Shown: one piece after another, positions 52,083-60,244 of the stretch
Layout: each line of letters begins with the position of its first letter
Position numbering within the stretch: the stretch's first letter is position 1
Assembly: GCA_946555465.1 (NCBI GenBank)
Contig: CAMNST010000004.1
Location: 62,001-126,000 of the forward strand
Direction of reading: 5' to 3'
DNA: 64,000 nucleotides
DNA from: an uncultured Clostridia bacterium
GTDB taxonomy: Bacteria; Bacillota; Clostridia; Oscillospirales; Acutalibacteraceae
Notes under the pieces: model-generated
What the model saw: the letters and a program-made list of their open reading frames with translations, nothing else
What the model was told of the DNA's origin: nothing
Databases searched by the model: none
Program-made: the position numbers and the translations under genes

Positions 52083-52467
52083 TTTACCTCCATTTCTCGC
52101 ATACGCCTATCACGACGCATACGTCATCATTCTCAAATTCCTTGAAATTCGGTCGGCTCTGCCGTCCGATGTGAGTTGTCAGGCGTCACAGCATACGCCT
52201 AGCTTTAACCTGCTTGAAATAATAAACTGTAAAACCTCTAAAAATTAGTTAACAATCGCTGTCACAAACGGCTTATATTTGCGTTTTGCCCTCTGTTCTA
52301 TTCCGTTATCCTACTTGTTTTAGAACTCTGTAATTCCGCCAACAGTTTTGCGACAGGGCTTTCTTTTTTCTCTTGACGAGGTTTTTATTACGAGCTTGCG
52401 AGTAACAAGGTTCTGACGAAGTCAGGTTCTTATATTGTTTGTCATCATATTTTAAGGTGGGGGTACA
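52083..52467. other. Candidate oriT and noncoding region of the element
   Basis: A 385-bp gene-free stretch upstream of the mobilization genes. It contains the direct repeat GCATACGCCTA twice (near 52098 and 52191), a hairpin CGGTCGGC/GCCGTCCG near 52151-52168, a CTGAC/GTCAG hairpin near 52416, and TATCCTAC (52307-52314), which resembles the IncP/MobP nick consensus (ATCCTG-like). I see no promoter or ORF that convinces. Repeats plus a nic-like motif next to a MobP relaxase make oriT the best reading. Confidence 0.5.
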
Positions 52468-52740
52468 TCAAATTCTGTTGACCGTATAGATATTGCTTTG
52501 CTGCACATTATCTCGGTATCTCTCAGAAATATCAATGTAGCCTTTTTCTTTGAGTGATGACAAAGCCTTACGACAAGTAGTGTCGCATATTCCACAATAG
52601 TGAGCCATGTTTGGCACTGACCAGTAACTCTGATTCTTCTTGTCTTTAGCTTTAGTCAAGAATGAGTAAACAACAAATTCATTTGGCGTCAGACCTTCTT
52701 CAAATATTTTATTTGGCAATGTGAAATAGTTTCCGTTAAT
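52468..52740 (-). CDS. Winged-helix element protein, probable ATT start
   Basis: About 90 residues (83 from TTG 52719). It contains an HTH/winged-helix domain like those at the N-terminus of replication or regulatory proteins of mobile elements: LTPNEFVVYSFL, NMAHYCGICDTTCRKALSSLKEKGYI. The usual family opening (NYFTLPNKIF) extends upstream of TTG 52719, and AAAGGAGG stands 9 bases before an in-frame ATT at 52740, with no ATG, GTG or TTG in between. It may therefore start at ATT, or be a shortened gene using TTG. Function probably DNA binding. Confidence 0.6.
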   Translation of the reverse strand: MNGNYFTLPNKIFEEGLTPNEFVVYSFLTKAKDKKNQSYWSVPNMAHYCGICDTTCRKALSSLKEKGYIDISERYRDNVQQSNIYTVNRI

Positions 52741-52770
52741 ACTATCAAACCTCCTTTGCTTATTTTTATA

Positions 52771-52799
52771 TTGTTAGAAATTGCTTTCTGTGTTATAGT
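52771..52799 (+). promoter_or_regulatory. SigA promoter of the 340-aa zinc-finger gene
   Basis: TTGTTA (52771-52776), 17-bp spacer, TATAGT (52794-52799). Confidence 0.65.
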
Positions 52800-52829
52800 C
52801 TAATAAAAAGATTGATTAAAAACAAAGGA

Positions 52830-52866
52830 CGGATGTAACTTAAAATTTTTCGTAAAGTTACATCCG
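52830..52866 (+). promoter_or_regulatory. 5'-UTR hairpin abutting the ribosome site
   Basis: CGGATGTAACTT and AAGTTACATCCG form a perfect 12-bp stem with a 13-base AT-rich loop. The last G of the stem is adjacent to the Shine-Dalgarno GAGAGG of the next gene. No T-run follows, so it is a translational or stability element, or a protein-binding site, rather than a terminator. Confidence 0.6.
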
Positions 52867-52877
52867 AGAGGTTTATT

Positions 52878-53900
52878 ATGATTACTGATGCAGTTTTAGT
52901 ACATTTGAAAAATAGTAAGCAAGGTATTGTTGAATATATGATTGTTAATAATGATAATATTCATCCACCGGTTGAAATCAATATTAATGATGAGCTGATT
53001 AAGTTTGCAGATTATGATTTCACAAGTTATATTAGTGCTATTGAAAAGATGCTTGAAAATTTGAAAGGTAACAGTAAAAACATTTATGAAATTACGGATG
53101 AAAAAACTTCTCAGTTCGGAGAATATATAAATGGTTTTCTAAATTCAATGTTAAGAATTAATCCTTTATGGATGGTATTGATTTATTCTGATATGAGATT
53201 TAATTTTAATTTTTATGATGATACAGATATTGGTATTTTAAGAAGGTGTATAGATGAATACAATGCACTTGCAGAAGTTGTAACAATGCAAATTGTACTT
53301 AACAACATTTTCAATACAGTTGGTGATGACAGCAATAATCAATCTGCTCGTTTAGAATATTTTGAAAAAGAGTTTAATAAGAATTTTGATAATTTTAATA
53401 AGGTTAGTTTTACTTCAAAGAAATTTGATGAATATATGTTTAATCCGAATTCAAAAACAACAGGTGAAATAACTGAATATTATATTTGCACATCTGTTGC
53501 AGAGTTTTATTCTGCTTTGCTGTATTTACATTTTCAAAGTAATAAACGAATTAATGTTTGTAAATTGTGCGGTAAACTTTTTACACCTAAAACTGCAAAA
53601 GCTACTGCTTATTGTTATGGCTCTTATGACGGACAGAAATGTCAGGATTTAGGTCCTCATATTGTAAACAGAGAGCAACAGAAAAATGATGAAGTGTTAG
53701 CAGAATTTGAAAAAGTTAGAAGAAAATTATATTTGCAATTCTATATTGAGCCTGATGAATATTGGAATGAGGTAGATCCAATTATTCCAAATAAAAAATA
53801 CACCGAATTTATGGACAAAAAGAAAAAACTCCTTGCTGATTATCGTATGAACAAAATCAACAAGGAGAAGGTTATGAAGTTTTTAGAACAATATAGATGA
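52878..53900 (+). CDS. Element protein with C-terminal zinc-ribbon, unknown function
   Basis: A 340-residue soluble protein, mostly helical. Near residue 230 it has CKLCGKLFTPKTAKATAYC followed by a further cysteine (YDGQKC), a treble-clef or zinc-ribbon-like pattern. The rest has no motif I recognise; the CxxCGKxF wording recalls DUF6076-like or CGNR-type zinc fingers, but I am not certain. It is transcribed from its own promoter with a leader hairpin, convergent with the GHKL kinase. GAGAGG precedes ATG 52878. Role in the element unknown; regulatory or defence functions are possible. Confidence 0.6.
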   Translation: MITDAVLVHLKNSKQGIVEYMIVNNDNIHPPVEININDELIKFADYDFTSYISAIEKMLENLKGNSKNIYEITDEKTSQFGEYINGFLNSMLRINPLWMVLIYSDMRFNFNFYDDTDIGILRRCIDEYNALAEVVTMQIVLNNIFNTVGDDSNNQSARLEYFEKEFNKNFDNFNKVSFTSKKFDEYMFNPNSKTTGEITEYYICTSVAEFYSALLYLHFQSNKRINVCKLCGKLFTPKTAKATAYCYGSYDGQKCQDLGPHIVNREQQKNDEVLAEFEKVRRKLYLQFYIEPDEYWNEVDPIIPNKKYTEFMDKKKKLLADYRMNKINKEKVMKFLEQYR

Positions 53901-53927
53901 ATTCAACAACGATTCATCACTTTGAAA

Positions 53928-55316
53928 TCAGCCCAAAATTCGGGGGGGGGGGGTACTATTTGCAAGCTTTTTATTATCAAGTAATGTTTCGGCATTCCAA
54001 ACGCCGTTAAACTGGTTACAGGCGTATTTACCGTTATATTTTGAAACAATGCTTTTTATAATACCTGTTCCGTTTCCGTGTTCATCGGATTTCTTACTGT
54101 GTTTTGTTTTGAAATTTCTATATTTGTTTTCTGTTTTTATTGACAATATTTCATCGTTGATTTTGATGAAAATTTTGCAGCATCTATCAACATCCAACTG
54201 CGAAACAGCGTTCATTTCATTGTCAATAAGGTTGTGGAGCAATCGGCACAAATCATAATCATCAATAAGAACTGCAGCATTTTCTTCAATTTCAATGTTA
54301 AGGTCAATATTGCTTTTTTCAGCTTGTATTTTTTTTATATACAAAACAGTATTAATGGTTTCGTTTGAACAAATGGAAAACCCAGCAAGTCCTATCAGAT
54401 CTTCATTGGTATTGGACAGTATGTGCAGTGCCTTTTCAGGCTTATTTATTTCAATAAAGCCTTTTGCGGTTGTAATGATATTTGCAAAGTCGTGCTTAAT
54501 TTTTCTGAATTCTTGTTTTTCCTGTTTCATCATCAGCATCTGATGATAATCCATTGTATTTTTTACAATTTCACGATCTTTTTTAATATTGTTTTCTTCA
54601 ATTTTTTCAACATAATCAATAAAAAATATAATAAAAATATCTATTACCATACATATTATAGTAAAGACAGTTAAAAGAATTTCCGTAGTTTCTTTTGGAT
54701 AGTAATCTTTAAGCATCCTACTGCTGTATTGCATATAGGGAATATAGGATATTAGTCCGCTTGCCAGATGCATTGCAGGAAACAATAACAGTAATGAAAA
54801 TTTTGACCTGTATGAAATATTGTTTTTTGTTTTGGAATTGATGATTTTTATTATAAAAGCCCAAACAAAAGAACCTGCAAAAACAAATAAAGCATCTCCA
54901 AATAAATCAGCTAATAATACCTGTTTATTCAAACCGGATAAATTAGAGTTTGAAACAAGAAGGTTTTTTAATATTTCATAAATAAAAGTGAAACTTAAAT
55001 AAGCGGTAAGACTGAATATTATACTAAACAGTTTTGTGAATAGCTTGCCTGATGTAACTAAACAAACTACGGCAAATAAAATAGCATAATAGCATATCAT
55101 AATAAGAACTTCATCTTTTACATCTGCATTTTTGATAGTAAAAGTTAAATTTAAATATGAGTATATCATACCTGCAGTCATAATAGATATGAATGTAATA
55201 AATGTATTATATTTGTTTTTTAAAACAGTGTGTGAAATATTGAAAACAACAAATGCCCTAACAAAATGAACAATCCATGTAAAAGGAAAAAAATCAGTTA
55301 AATCTACTATAGTCAT
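53928..55316 (-). CDS. AgrC-like GHKL sensor kinase
   Basis: A 462-residue kinase with six to seven N-terminal membrane helices (to about residue 235), H275 in IKHDFANIITTAKGF as phospho-acceptor and a GHKL ATPase domain with LLHNLIDNEMNAV (N box) and HGNGTGI (G box). This architecture is that of AgrC-type peptide-pheromone receptors. The last codons, after NAETLLDNKK, run through a C12 homopolymer (53953-53942) giving PPP, so the C-terminus would change with tract length. No AgrB or AgrD gene is visible. It follows the LytTR regulator by 9 bp. Confidence 0.85.
   Translation of the reverse strand: MTIVDLTDFFPFTWIVHFVRAFVVFNISHTVLKNKYNTFITFISIMTAGMIYSYLNLTFTIKNADVKDEVLIMICYYAILFAVVCLVTSGKLFTKLFSIIFSLTAYLSFTFIYEILKNLLVSNSNLSGLNKQVLLADLFGDALFVFAGSFVWAFIIKIINSKTKNNISYRSKFSLLLLFPAMHLASGLISYIPYMQYSSRMLKDYYPKETTEILLTVFTIICMVIDIFIIFFIDYVEKIEENNIKKDREIVKNTMDYHQMLMMKQEKQEFRKIKHDFANIITTAKGFIEINKPEKALHILSNTNEDLIGLAGFSICSNETINTVLYIKKIQAEKSNIDLNIEIEENAAVLIDDYDLCRLLHNLIDNEMNAVSQLDVDRCCKIFIKINDEILSIKTENKYRNFKTKHSKKSDEHGNGTGIIKSIVSKYNGKYACNQFNGVWNAETLLDNKKLANSTPPPRILG
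53942..53953. repeat. G12 homopolymer at the 3' end of the GHKL kinase
   Basis: Twelve Gs on the plus strand (C12 in the coding strand), seven codons before the stop. In this AT-rich window it is an outlier. Adding or removing one base would swap the short C-terminal tail but not the kinase domain. Confidence 0.9.
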
Positions 55317-55325
55317 AAAACCCTC

Positions 55326-56039
55326 TTAAATATTCTGTAAATAATTACTGTATTGCTTTATTATAGTGTTATATTTTTTCGGTGGTATAGGTATTGATTC
55401 ATTTGAATCAATAATAAATTTGTGTGGCTCATACGATGTAATATGATTCATGTTTACCATATAGCATTTATGACAGCGTAAAAAGTTAGGCGGCAAATTT
55501 TTTGCGTATTCTTTGAGCGTTGAGTATATTGAAATATCGTTTGATTCTTTAAAATGAAGAGTGATATTGTTGTTGAATGTTTCTATATATTGTATATCCT
55601 GAAAGTTAATAATAAGGTTTTTGTTTCCTGATTTAACAATTGTTAAATTGGGATCTTTTTTTGTTGTGTTCTGTAATGCTCTTTGCAGTGCCTTATATAA
55701 GTTTTCTTCTGTTATTTTTGATTTTACAAGATAGTAGCAGCAATTGCTTTCGGAAATATTATAGGCACATTGAGGATATGAGGTCATAAATATAATCTGC
55801 ATATATTTATTTTGGATATTTTCTATAGACCAGTTCATTGCATTTTCATCATTCAGCATAATGTCAAGAAACAAAATGTCAGCATTATTATTTTCAATAT
55901 ATTCTTTTAATTCATCAATGCTGTTTAGACAGGTGATATTGTATTCCATTTGAATTTTGTTTTTCATACACTGTTCAATCTTGATTGAAATAATTTCAAG
56001 ATATTCTGCCGAATCATCACAAATCACAATATTTACCAA
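55326..56039 (-). CDS. LytTR-family response regulator (AgrA-like)
   Basis: A 237-residue regulator: receiver with CDDS (acidic D8/D9), phospho-acceptor D59 in LFLDIML and a conserved lysine in the YLVKSK segment; C-terminal LytTR DNA-binding domain (about 130-237) with YIETFNNNITLHF and LPPNFLRCHKCYMVNMNHI. TTG 56039 has AAGGTGA upstream. It is the first gene of the regulator-kinase pair, diverging from the exoprotein genes. LytTR proteins bind pairs of about 9-bp repeats spaced two helical turns apart, and such a pair is present in the intergenic region. Confidence 0.92.
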   Translation of the reverse strand: MVNIVICDDSAEYLEIISIKIEQCMKNKIQMEYNITCLNSIDELKEYIENNNADILFLDIMLNDENAMNWSIENIQNKYMQIIFMTSYPQCAYNISESNCCYYLVKSKITEENLYKALQRALQNTTKKDPNLTIVKSGNKNLIINFQDIQYIETFNNNITLHFKESNDISIYSTLKEYAKNLPPNFLRCHKCYMVNMNHITSYEPHKFIIDSNESIPIPPKKYNTIIKQYSNYLQNI

Positions 56040-56071
56040 AATTTCACCTTCTGCCCTATATTAATACAAAT

Positions 56072-56100
56072 ATTATAGCATAAATTTTTTAATATTAGAA
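56072..56100 (-). promoter_or_regulatory. Promoter of the LytTR/GHKL pair
   Basis: Minus strand TTCTAA (56100-56095), 17-bp spacer, TATAAT (56077-56072). The -35 is weak, consistent with activation. Confidence 0.55.
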
Positions 56101-56110
56101 GTTATTCACC

Positions 56111-56140
56111 ACGCAAATCAAGTCCGATAGCCTGCAAATA
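56111..56140. promoter_or_regulatory. Candidate LytTR binding site (two GCAAAT repeats, 21-bp period)
   Basis: ACGCAAATC and CTGCAAATA are in the same orientation with 21 bp between equivalent bases, the geometry of AgrA/LytTR sites. They lie directly before the -35 of the exoprotein promoter and upstream of the regulator's own promoter, so one site could control both. Confidence 0.55.
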
Positions 56141-56169
56141 TTGTTAATAATAGATATATTTAGTAAAAT
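56141..56169 (+). promoter_or_regulatory. Promoter of the exoprotein cluster
   Basis: TTGTTA (56141-56146), 17-bp spacer, TAAAAT (56164-56169), 34 bp before ATG 56204. Confidence 0.65.
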
Positions 56170-56203
56170 TATTTAGAAATTTAATTGAAAGAGGTAAAAC
56201 AAA

Positions 56204-57004
56204 ATGGAACAAATTCCAAATAGTGTTGAGGACACTGTAAGTAAATTAAAAACAGTGGGTCAAAACTACAAAAAAATATTTTCGGTAATCGGAATTATTA
56301 TTTTAATCATAGGTATATTTTATGGATGCGATAGTAAAAGTGATTCTGATTACAACACACCTGACGATTATCAAAACTATAATTTTGAAGATGATGTTAC
56401 AATAAATGAAAAATCCAACTCAGATATACAGAATTATGAAATTATTGATATTACAGCAGACTGTAACTTTGGTAGTGCATATGATCCGCAATATAGTAAA
56501 ATTGCAATAAAAGCACCAAAATTAGAAGGATTAGATTATGATTCTAATTTGAATATTAGTGAAAATAATGGATACTGTGTCCTAAGATATCAGAGTAAAT
56601 CGGACGATAATAGCGATTTTAATACATTTTACAAAGGAATAGAAGAAGATATTCAGGCAAATAACGGCGAATTAATCGGTTTTTTGATATATCAAGAGGG
56701 AAAATATCAAATGGTTGACGGAGAGGCGATTGATAATGATGATATATACGCTCTCGTTGATGCTGATGGAAAAACAATAATATATTGGACAAGAAATTCA
56801 AATTTGGATGAAAACTATTATGACAGTAATGGTAATTTGATTTATCAGCAGTTGTTCTTAAATGGTTCTGATCATGTTACATGTTTTGATTCAAATGGTT
56901 ACGAGATAAGTTTAAAAGATTTTTACAATTCAATAATTTCTGATTATGTAAATGAACAGGTAGTTTCGTATTACTTTAATGATAAACTATCTAAGATGGA
57001 GTAA
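56204..57004 (+). CDS. Membrane-anchored extracytoplasmic protein, unknown function
   Basis: A 266-residue protein: short cytoplasmic segment, one membrane helix (about residues 24-40, IFSVIGIIILIIGIFYG) and a large outer domain. GCDSK just after the helix could be a lipobox, but the upstream residues are not ideal. The outer part has acidic linkers and two YD-like phrases (YYDSNGNLIYQ and CFDSNGYEI). The promoter and AAAGAGG are clear. First gene of the putative LytTR-controlled cluster. No known family recognised. Confidence 0.72.
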   Translation: MEQIPNSVEDTVSKLKTVGQNYKKIFSVIGIIILIIGIFYGCDSKSDSDYNTPDDYQNYNFEDDVTINEKSNSDIQNYEIIDITADCNFGSAYDPQYSKIAIKAPKLEGLDYDSNLNISENNGYCVLRYQSKSDDNSDFNTFYKGIEEDIQANNGELIGFLIYQEGKYQMVDGEAIDNDDIYALVDADGKTIIYWTRNSNLDENYYDSNGNLIYQQLFLNGSDHVTCFDSNGYEISLKDFYNSIISDYVNEQVVSYYFNDKLSKME

Positions 57005-57048
57005 TATTGAATTGAATAATATGAATTTTCTGATAGGAGATAAAGATT

Positions 57049-59055
57049 ATGAAAAAAATCATGTGTACATTATTATCTATAATTTTAATTATCAGTGTTT
57101 TTACGGCTTGCAGCAAAAACACTGATAAAGAAGCACCAACTTCTACTTTAAACGAAATGGAATTAGTTACAGAAATACCTGCTGAACGAGTAACAGATAA
57201 AACTGTTAAGCCTGCAACAAGCTTTGCAAATGGTGAAGGAACAAAAGAATCTCCATTCGAAATATCCAATGCAGCTGAGCTTCAATATTTTGCAAATCTG
57301 TTTTATGATATTCAACTTGCAGATAATGAGAGTATTTTTGATTATCAAAATAAATATCAATCAGCTTACTATATTTTAACAAATGATATAGTAATTAATT
57401 CCGATGATGAAATGAAAACAGCAGACACTAAAGCTCCAACTTATAAGTGGGAAGCAATAGGCAGAAACAGCGGCGATTATGATAATGTAACTTATCTTGA
57501 TTTTGAAGGAAATTTTGATGGACAAAATCATTACATAAGCGGTTTATATAATTGCGTTTTAGGTGAAGGTACAAATAGTCCTGATGCAACAATTGGATTA
57601 TTTGCAAATTTAAAGGAAGCAAGTGTTAGTAATTTAACAATTAAGAATTCCTATTTCTATGTTTATAACACTGTTGGTGGTATAGGTGTATTGGCAAGTT
57701 CTGCATATAATTCATTTATAGATAACTGTCATTGTGAAAATATAAATATTTATGCGCACTCTTCTATTGGAGGAACAGCAGGATTTATAGGTAGTATTAT
57801 CTCCACAGCTAATATTACAAATTGTTCTGTATCAGGGAATATTAAAGGTGGTTATTCATCTGATGTTGCAGGAATTACAGCTTTTGCAGCTGACGGAATT
57901 ATTGAAAATTGCACAAATAATGCAGAAATAATAGGCTTTGAAAATGCAAATGCAGGAGGTATCTGCGGATATGTTTCTGATAGCCAAACCACAGATGATA
58001 CTGAAACCAATGAGAAAAATGGCGTAGTTACAGATAATACAACTAAAAACCATGGCAAAACACAGATTGTAAATTGTGTAAATAATGGTGTAGTTACAAG
58101 TGAAATGGCATCAGGCGGTATTGCTGCAAGAGCTGACTCAGGCAAAGCAAAAGTTGTCATTTCAAACTGCAAAAATACAGGCATTATTACCGGTAAGCAG
58201 GAAGTCGGTGGAATATCAGGAACTTTGTTATCTGAAAAAGGCACAACTGCCAATATAAATAAAACTGTTGGTAGCTTTGCGATAGAAAACTGTGAAAACA
58301 CAGGTAACATTAATGGTGAAACCATGCTTGGCGGTATTGTAGGACACTCAACAGCTGATAGCAGTGCAACAGCAAACATAACAAATTGTAAAAATTCAGG
58401 TACTATTAAAGGCAAAACTATAGGCGGTATAGTCGCTACGGCTCAAACTTCTGATGCAGCAGAATTGATTATATCGTATTGTGAAAATAATGGCGAATTA
58501 ATATGCTCAAAAGGCATAGTTGGTGGTATTACGGGGTTGTTTACAACTGTTGACAATGACTGTGATGGTTATGTTTTTGAAATTTCCAATTGTAAAAACA
58601 GCGGTTTGATTTCAAATAATGGTATAGAAGGACAAGGAATATCAAATGTTTCAATCGGCGGAATACTCGGTAAAAAAGAATCATCTGGTTGTAAAAATGA
58701 TAAATTTATTATATCATCATGCGAAAATACGGCTGATTTTGATTGTGAAACAGATTGCTATGTCGGAGGTATTGCCGGATATCTTCTTTCATCAACTGAT
58801 GAAGAAAAAACAGTTGCTAATTGTACTAACAGCGGAAATATCAATGTGAAAATTATAGATTATGATTATGAGAATGAAACGGAGGAAGAAACCAAGGTTT
58901 ACAACTATGCAGGTGGTATCGCAGGTACTGCTCAAGATAGTGTAACATTTGATAATTGCAAATCAACAGGCAAGCTCAATGTTGTTTCAGGTGATGAAAA
59001 CAAAATCCATTTTGAAGATGTTTGTGGTTTAATTATTACAGAAAACGCTGAATAG
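57049..59055 (+). CDS. Lipoprotein with about ten GLUG-like repeats
   Basis: A 668-residue surface lipoprotein: signal peptide and lipobox at C21 (VFTAC), then an N-terminal part with KESPFEISNAAELQYFANL, an opening often seen before GLUG domains. Residues about 220-650 hold repeated units of the form NCxNxGxI followed by GGIxG (e.g. ENCENTGNINGETMLGGIVG), each about 35-60 residues. GLUG repeats build beta-solenoid adhesins or IgA-protease-like surface stalks. Function is probably binding or display. GATAGGAG ribosome site. It lies 44 bp after the previous gene in the same cluster. Confidence 0.83.
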   Translation: MKKIMCTLLSIILIISVFTACSKNTDKEAPTSTLNEMELVTEIPAERVTDKTVKPATSFANGEGTKESPFEISNAAELQYFANLFYDIQLADNESIFDYQNKYQSAYYILTNDIVINSDDEMKTADTKAPTYKWEAIGRNSGDYDNVTYLDFEGNFDGQNHYISGLYNCVLGEGTNSPDATIGLFANLKEASVSNLTIKNSYFYVYNTVGGIGVLASSAYNSFIDNCHCENINIYAHSSIGGTAGFIGSIISTANITNCSVSGNIKGGYSSDVAGITAFAADGIIENCTNNAEIIGFENANAGGICGYVSDSQTTDDTETNEKNGVVTDNTTKNHGKTQIVNCVNNGVVTSEMASGGIAARADSGKAKVVISNCKNTGIITGKQEVGGISGTLLSEKGTTANINKTVGSFAIENCENTGNINGETMLGGIVGHSTADSSATANITNCKNSGTIKGKTIGGIVATAQTSDAAELIISYCENNGELICSKGIVGGITGLFTTVDNDCDGYVFEISNCKNSGLISNNGIEGQGISNVSIGGILGKKESSGCKNDKFIISSCENTADFDCETDCYVGGIAGYLLSSTDEEKTVANCTNSGNINVKIIDYDYENETEEETKVYNYAGGIAGTAQDSVTFDNCKSTGKLNVVSGDENKIHFEDVCGLIITENAE

Positions 59056-59072
59056 GAGATTTAATTAGAAAA

Positions 59073-60176
59073 ATGAAAAAACTCATAATATCAATTGCTG
59101 TAGTATGCGTAGTGTCGGTGGTAGGTGCATCTGTCATTTCGTCTGGTATTGGTAATAATGAAAATGATTCATATGTTACAAATGATTACCAGTATACATC
59201 GGAAAATATAGAAAACGAATCAGAAACTTATGACTACGCTGTATTTGAGAGTCGTAAAGAGTCCAATCAGCAAATTAATGCGAATATAGTACTAGACAGA
59301 CAGATATCCGGCACCCAATATTTTTTGTTTAATTATTCTTTTACAAACGGCAATGAATGTATTGATAAAGTATACACATTTAATGTTGATCCGGATACAT
59401 TACCTGAGAACGATAACTATATTGAAACATATGAAAATAATTATCTTAAGAAATATTCTTATTTATATTTGAACGGTGAAAAGGACTCGGATATTCAGGT
59501 GCAGAAGTATATCCGTGATGACATAGCTGATCAGCCGTGGTACTGCGATCAGTATTATTACATTAAGAGTTCTGAGCATAAGGATAAAATTCAGGCATAT
59601 CATTCATATGAAATTGGGAAAAATGGAACAGTTTTTGATAATGAGTATTTTTATTATACATATGATGATAACGGCAGACTTACTGAAACTATGGATGATG
59701 TTGGTTATGAAAACTATTTCTATTATGATGAGCAAGGTGTTTTAGCAGGAAGAACATTTGATGTTGTGGAATCCGATTATGATGAGAAATCTTATTCATA
59801 TGAAAGTGAAGACGGAAATATAGTTAAGGTGTATGTTCATAACGCAGAAAACGGAAATATAATAAGCCGATATGAGTATGAATATGATTCAAGCAACCGT
59901 ATTATTAAGGAAATGAATTACAGTTATTACAAAAATGAAGAGAAGCGTTTGAATAGTACGACAGCATATAATTATGATGAAAACGGAAACATTTCAAAAA
60001 TTATTGATGAGCAGTATGACAGTGATACTGATACCTACAAAACAACTTCAAAATTATATTATTATAATGATAATAACAATATCAGCAGAATAATTACAGA
60101 TAACGGAAAATCAGTTGAATATATTGTATTTGAGTATTCTGAAAATCCTAATTCTTATATCGAGGAAAATGGTTGA
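59073..60176 (+). CDS. Secreted or anchored protein with YD-like repeats
   Basis: A 367-residue protein with an N-terminal signal/anchor (KKLIISIAVVCVVSVVGASV) and an acidic, tyrosine-rich body. The C-terminal half has repeats such as YTYDDNGRLTE, YYDEQGVLAGRT, YEYDSSNRIIKEM and YNYDENGNISKI, similar to RHS/YD repeats that make beta-shells. There is no toxin-like tip and the length is far below polymorphic-toxin RHS proteins. It follows the GLUG lipoprotein by 17 bp with AGGAG upstream. Confidence 0.72.
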   Translation: MKKLIISIAVVCVVSVVGASVISSGIGNNENDSYVTNDYQYTSENIENESETYDYAVFESRKESNQQINANIVLDRQISGTQYFLFNYSFTNGNECIDKVYTFNVDPDTLPENDNYIETYENNYLKKYSYLYLNGEKDSDIQVQKYIRDDIADQPWYCDQYYYIKSSEHKDKIQAYHSYEIGKNGTVFDNEYFYYTYDDNGRLTETMDDVGYENYFYYDEQGVLAGRTFDVVESDYDEKSYSYESEDGNIVKVYVHNAENGNIISRYEYEYDSSNRIIKEMNYSYYKNEEKRLNSTTAYNYDENGNISKIIDEQYDSDTDTYKTTSKLYYYNDNNNISRIITDNGKSVEYIVFEYSENPNSYIEENG

Positions 60177-60244
60177 TAGAATTATTGATTATATAGAATA
60201 TATATTACGTGTTTTATGCAAAGCGAAACCAGGGGGAATTCGAT

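Noticed and set aside
56040..56203. Search for an AgrD-like pheromone precursor near the LytTR/GHKL pair
   Set aside because: No short ORF with ribosome site and AgrD-like residues, and no AgrB membrane protease, could be found on either strand.
57852..58415. 187-aa ORF antisense to the GLUG lipoprotein
   Set aside because: The repeats of the real gene create a long open opposite frame; no ribosome site or promoter.
57200..59000. Periodic sequence that might suggest a CRISPR or DNA repeat array
   Set aside because: The repetition is at protein level (GLUG units of unequal length), with no constant direct repeats or spacers.
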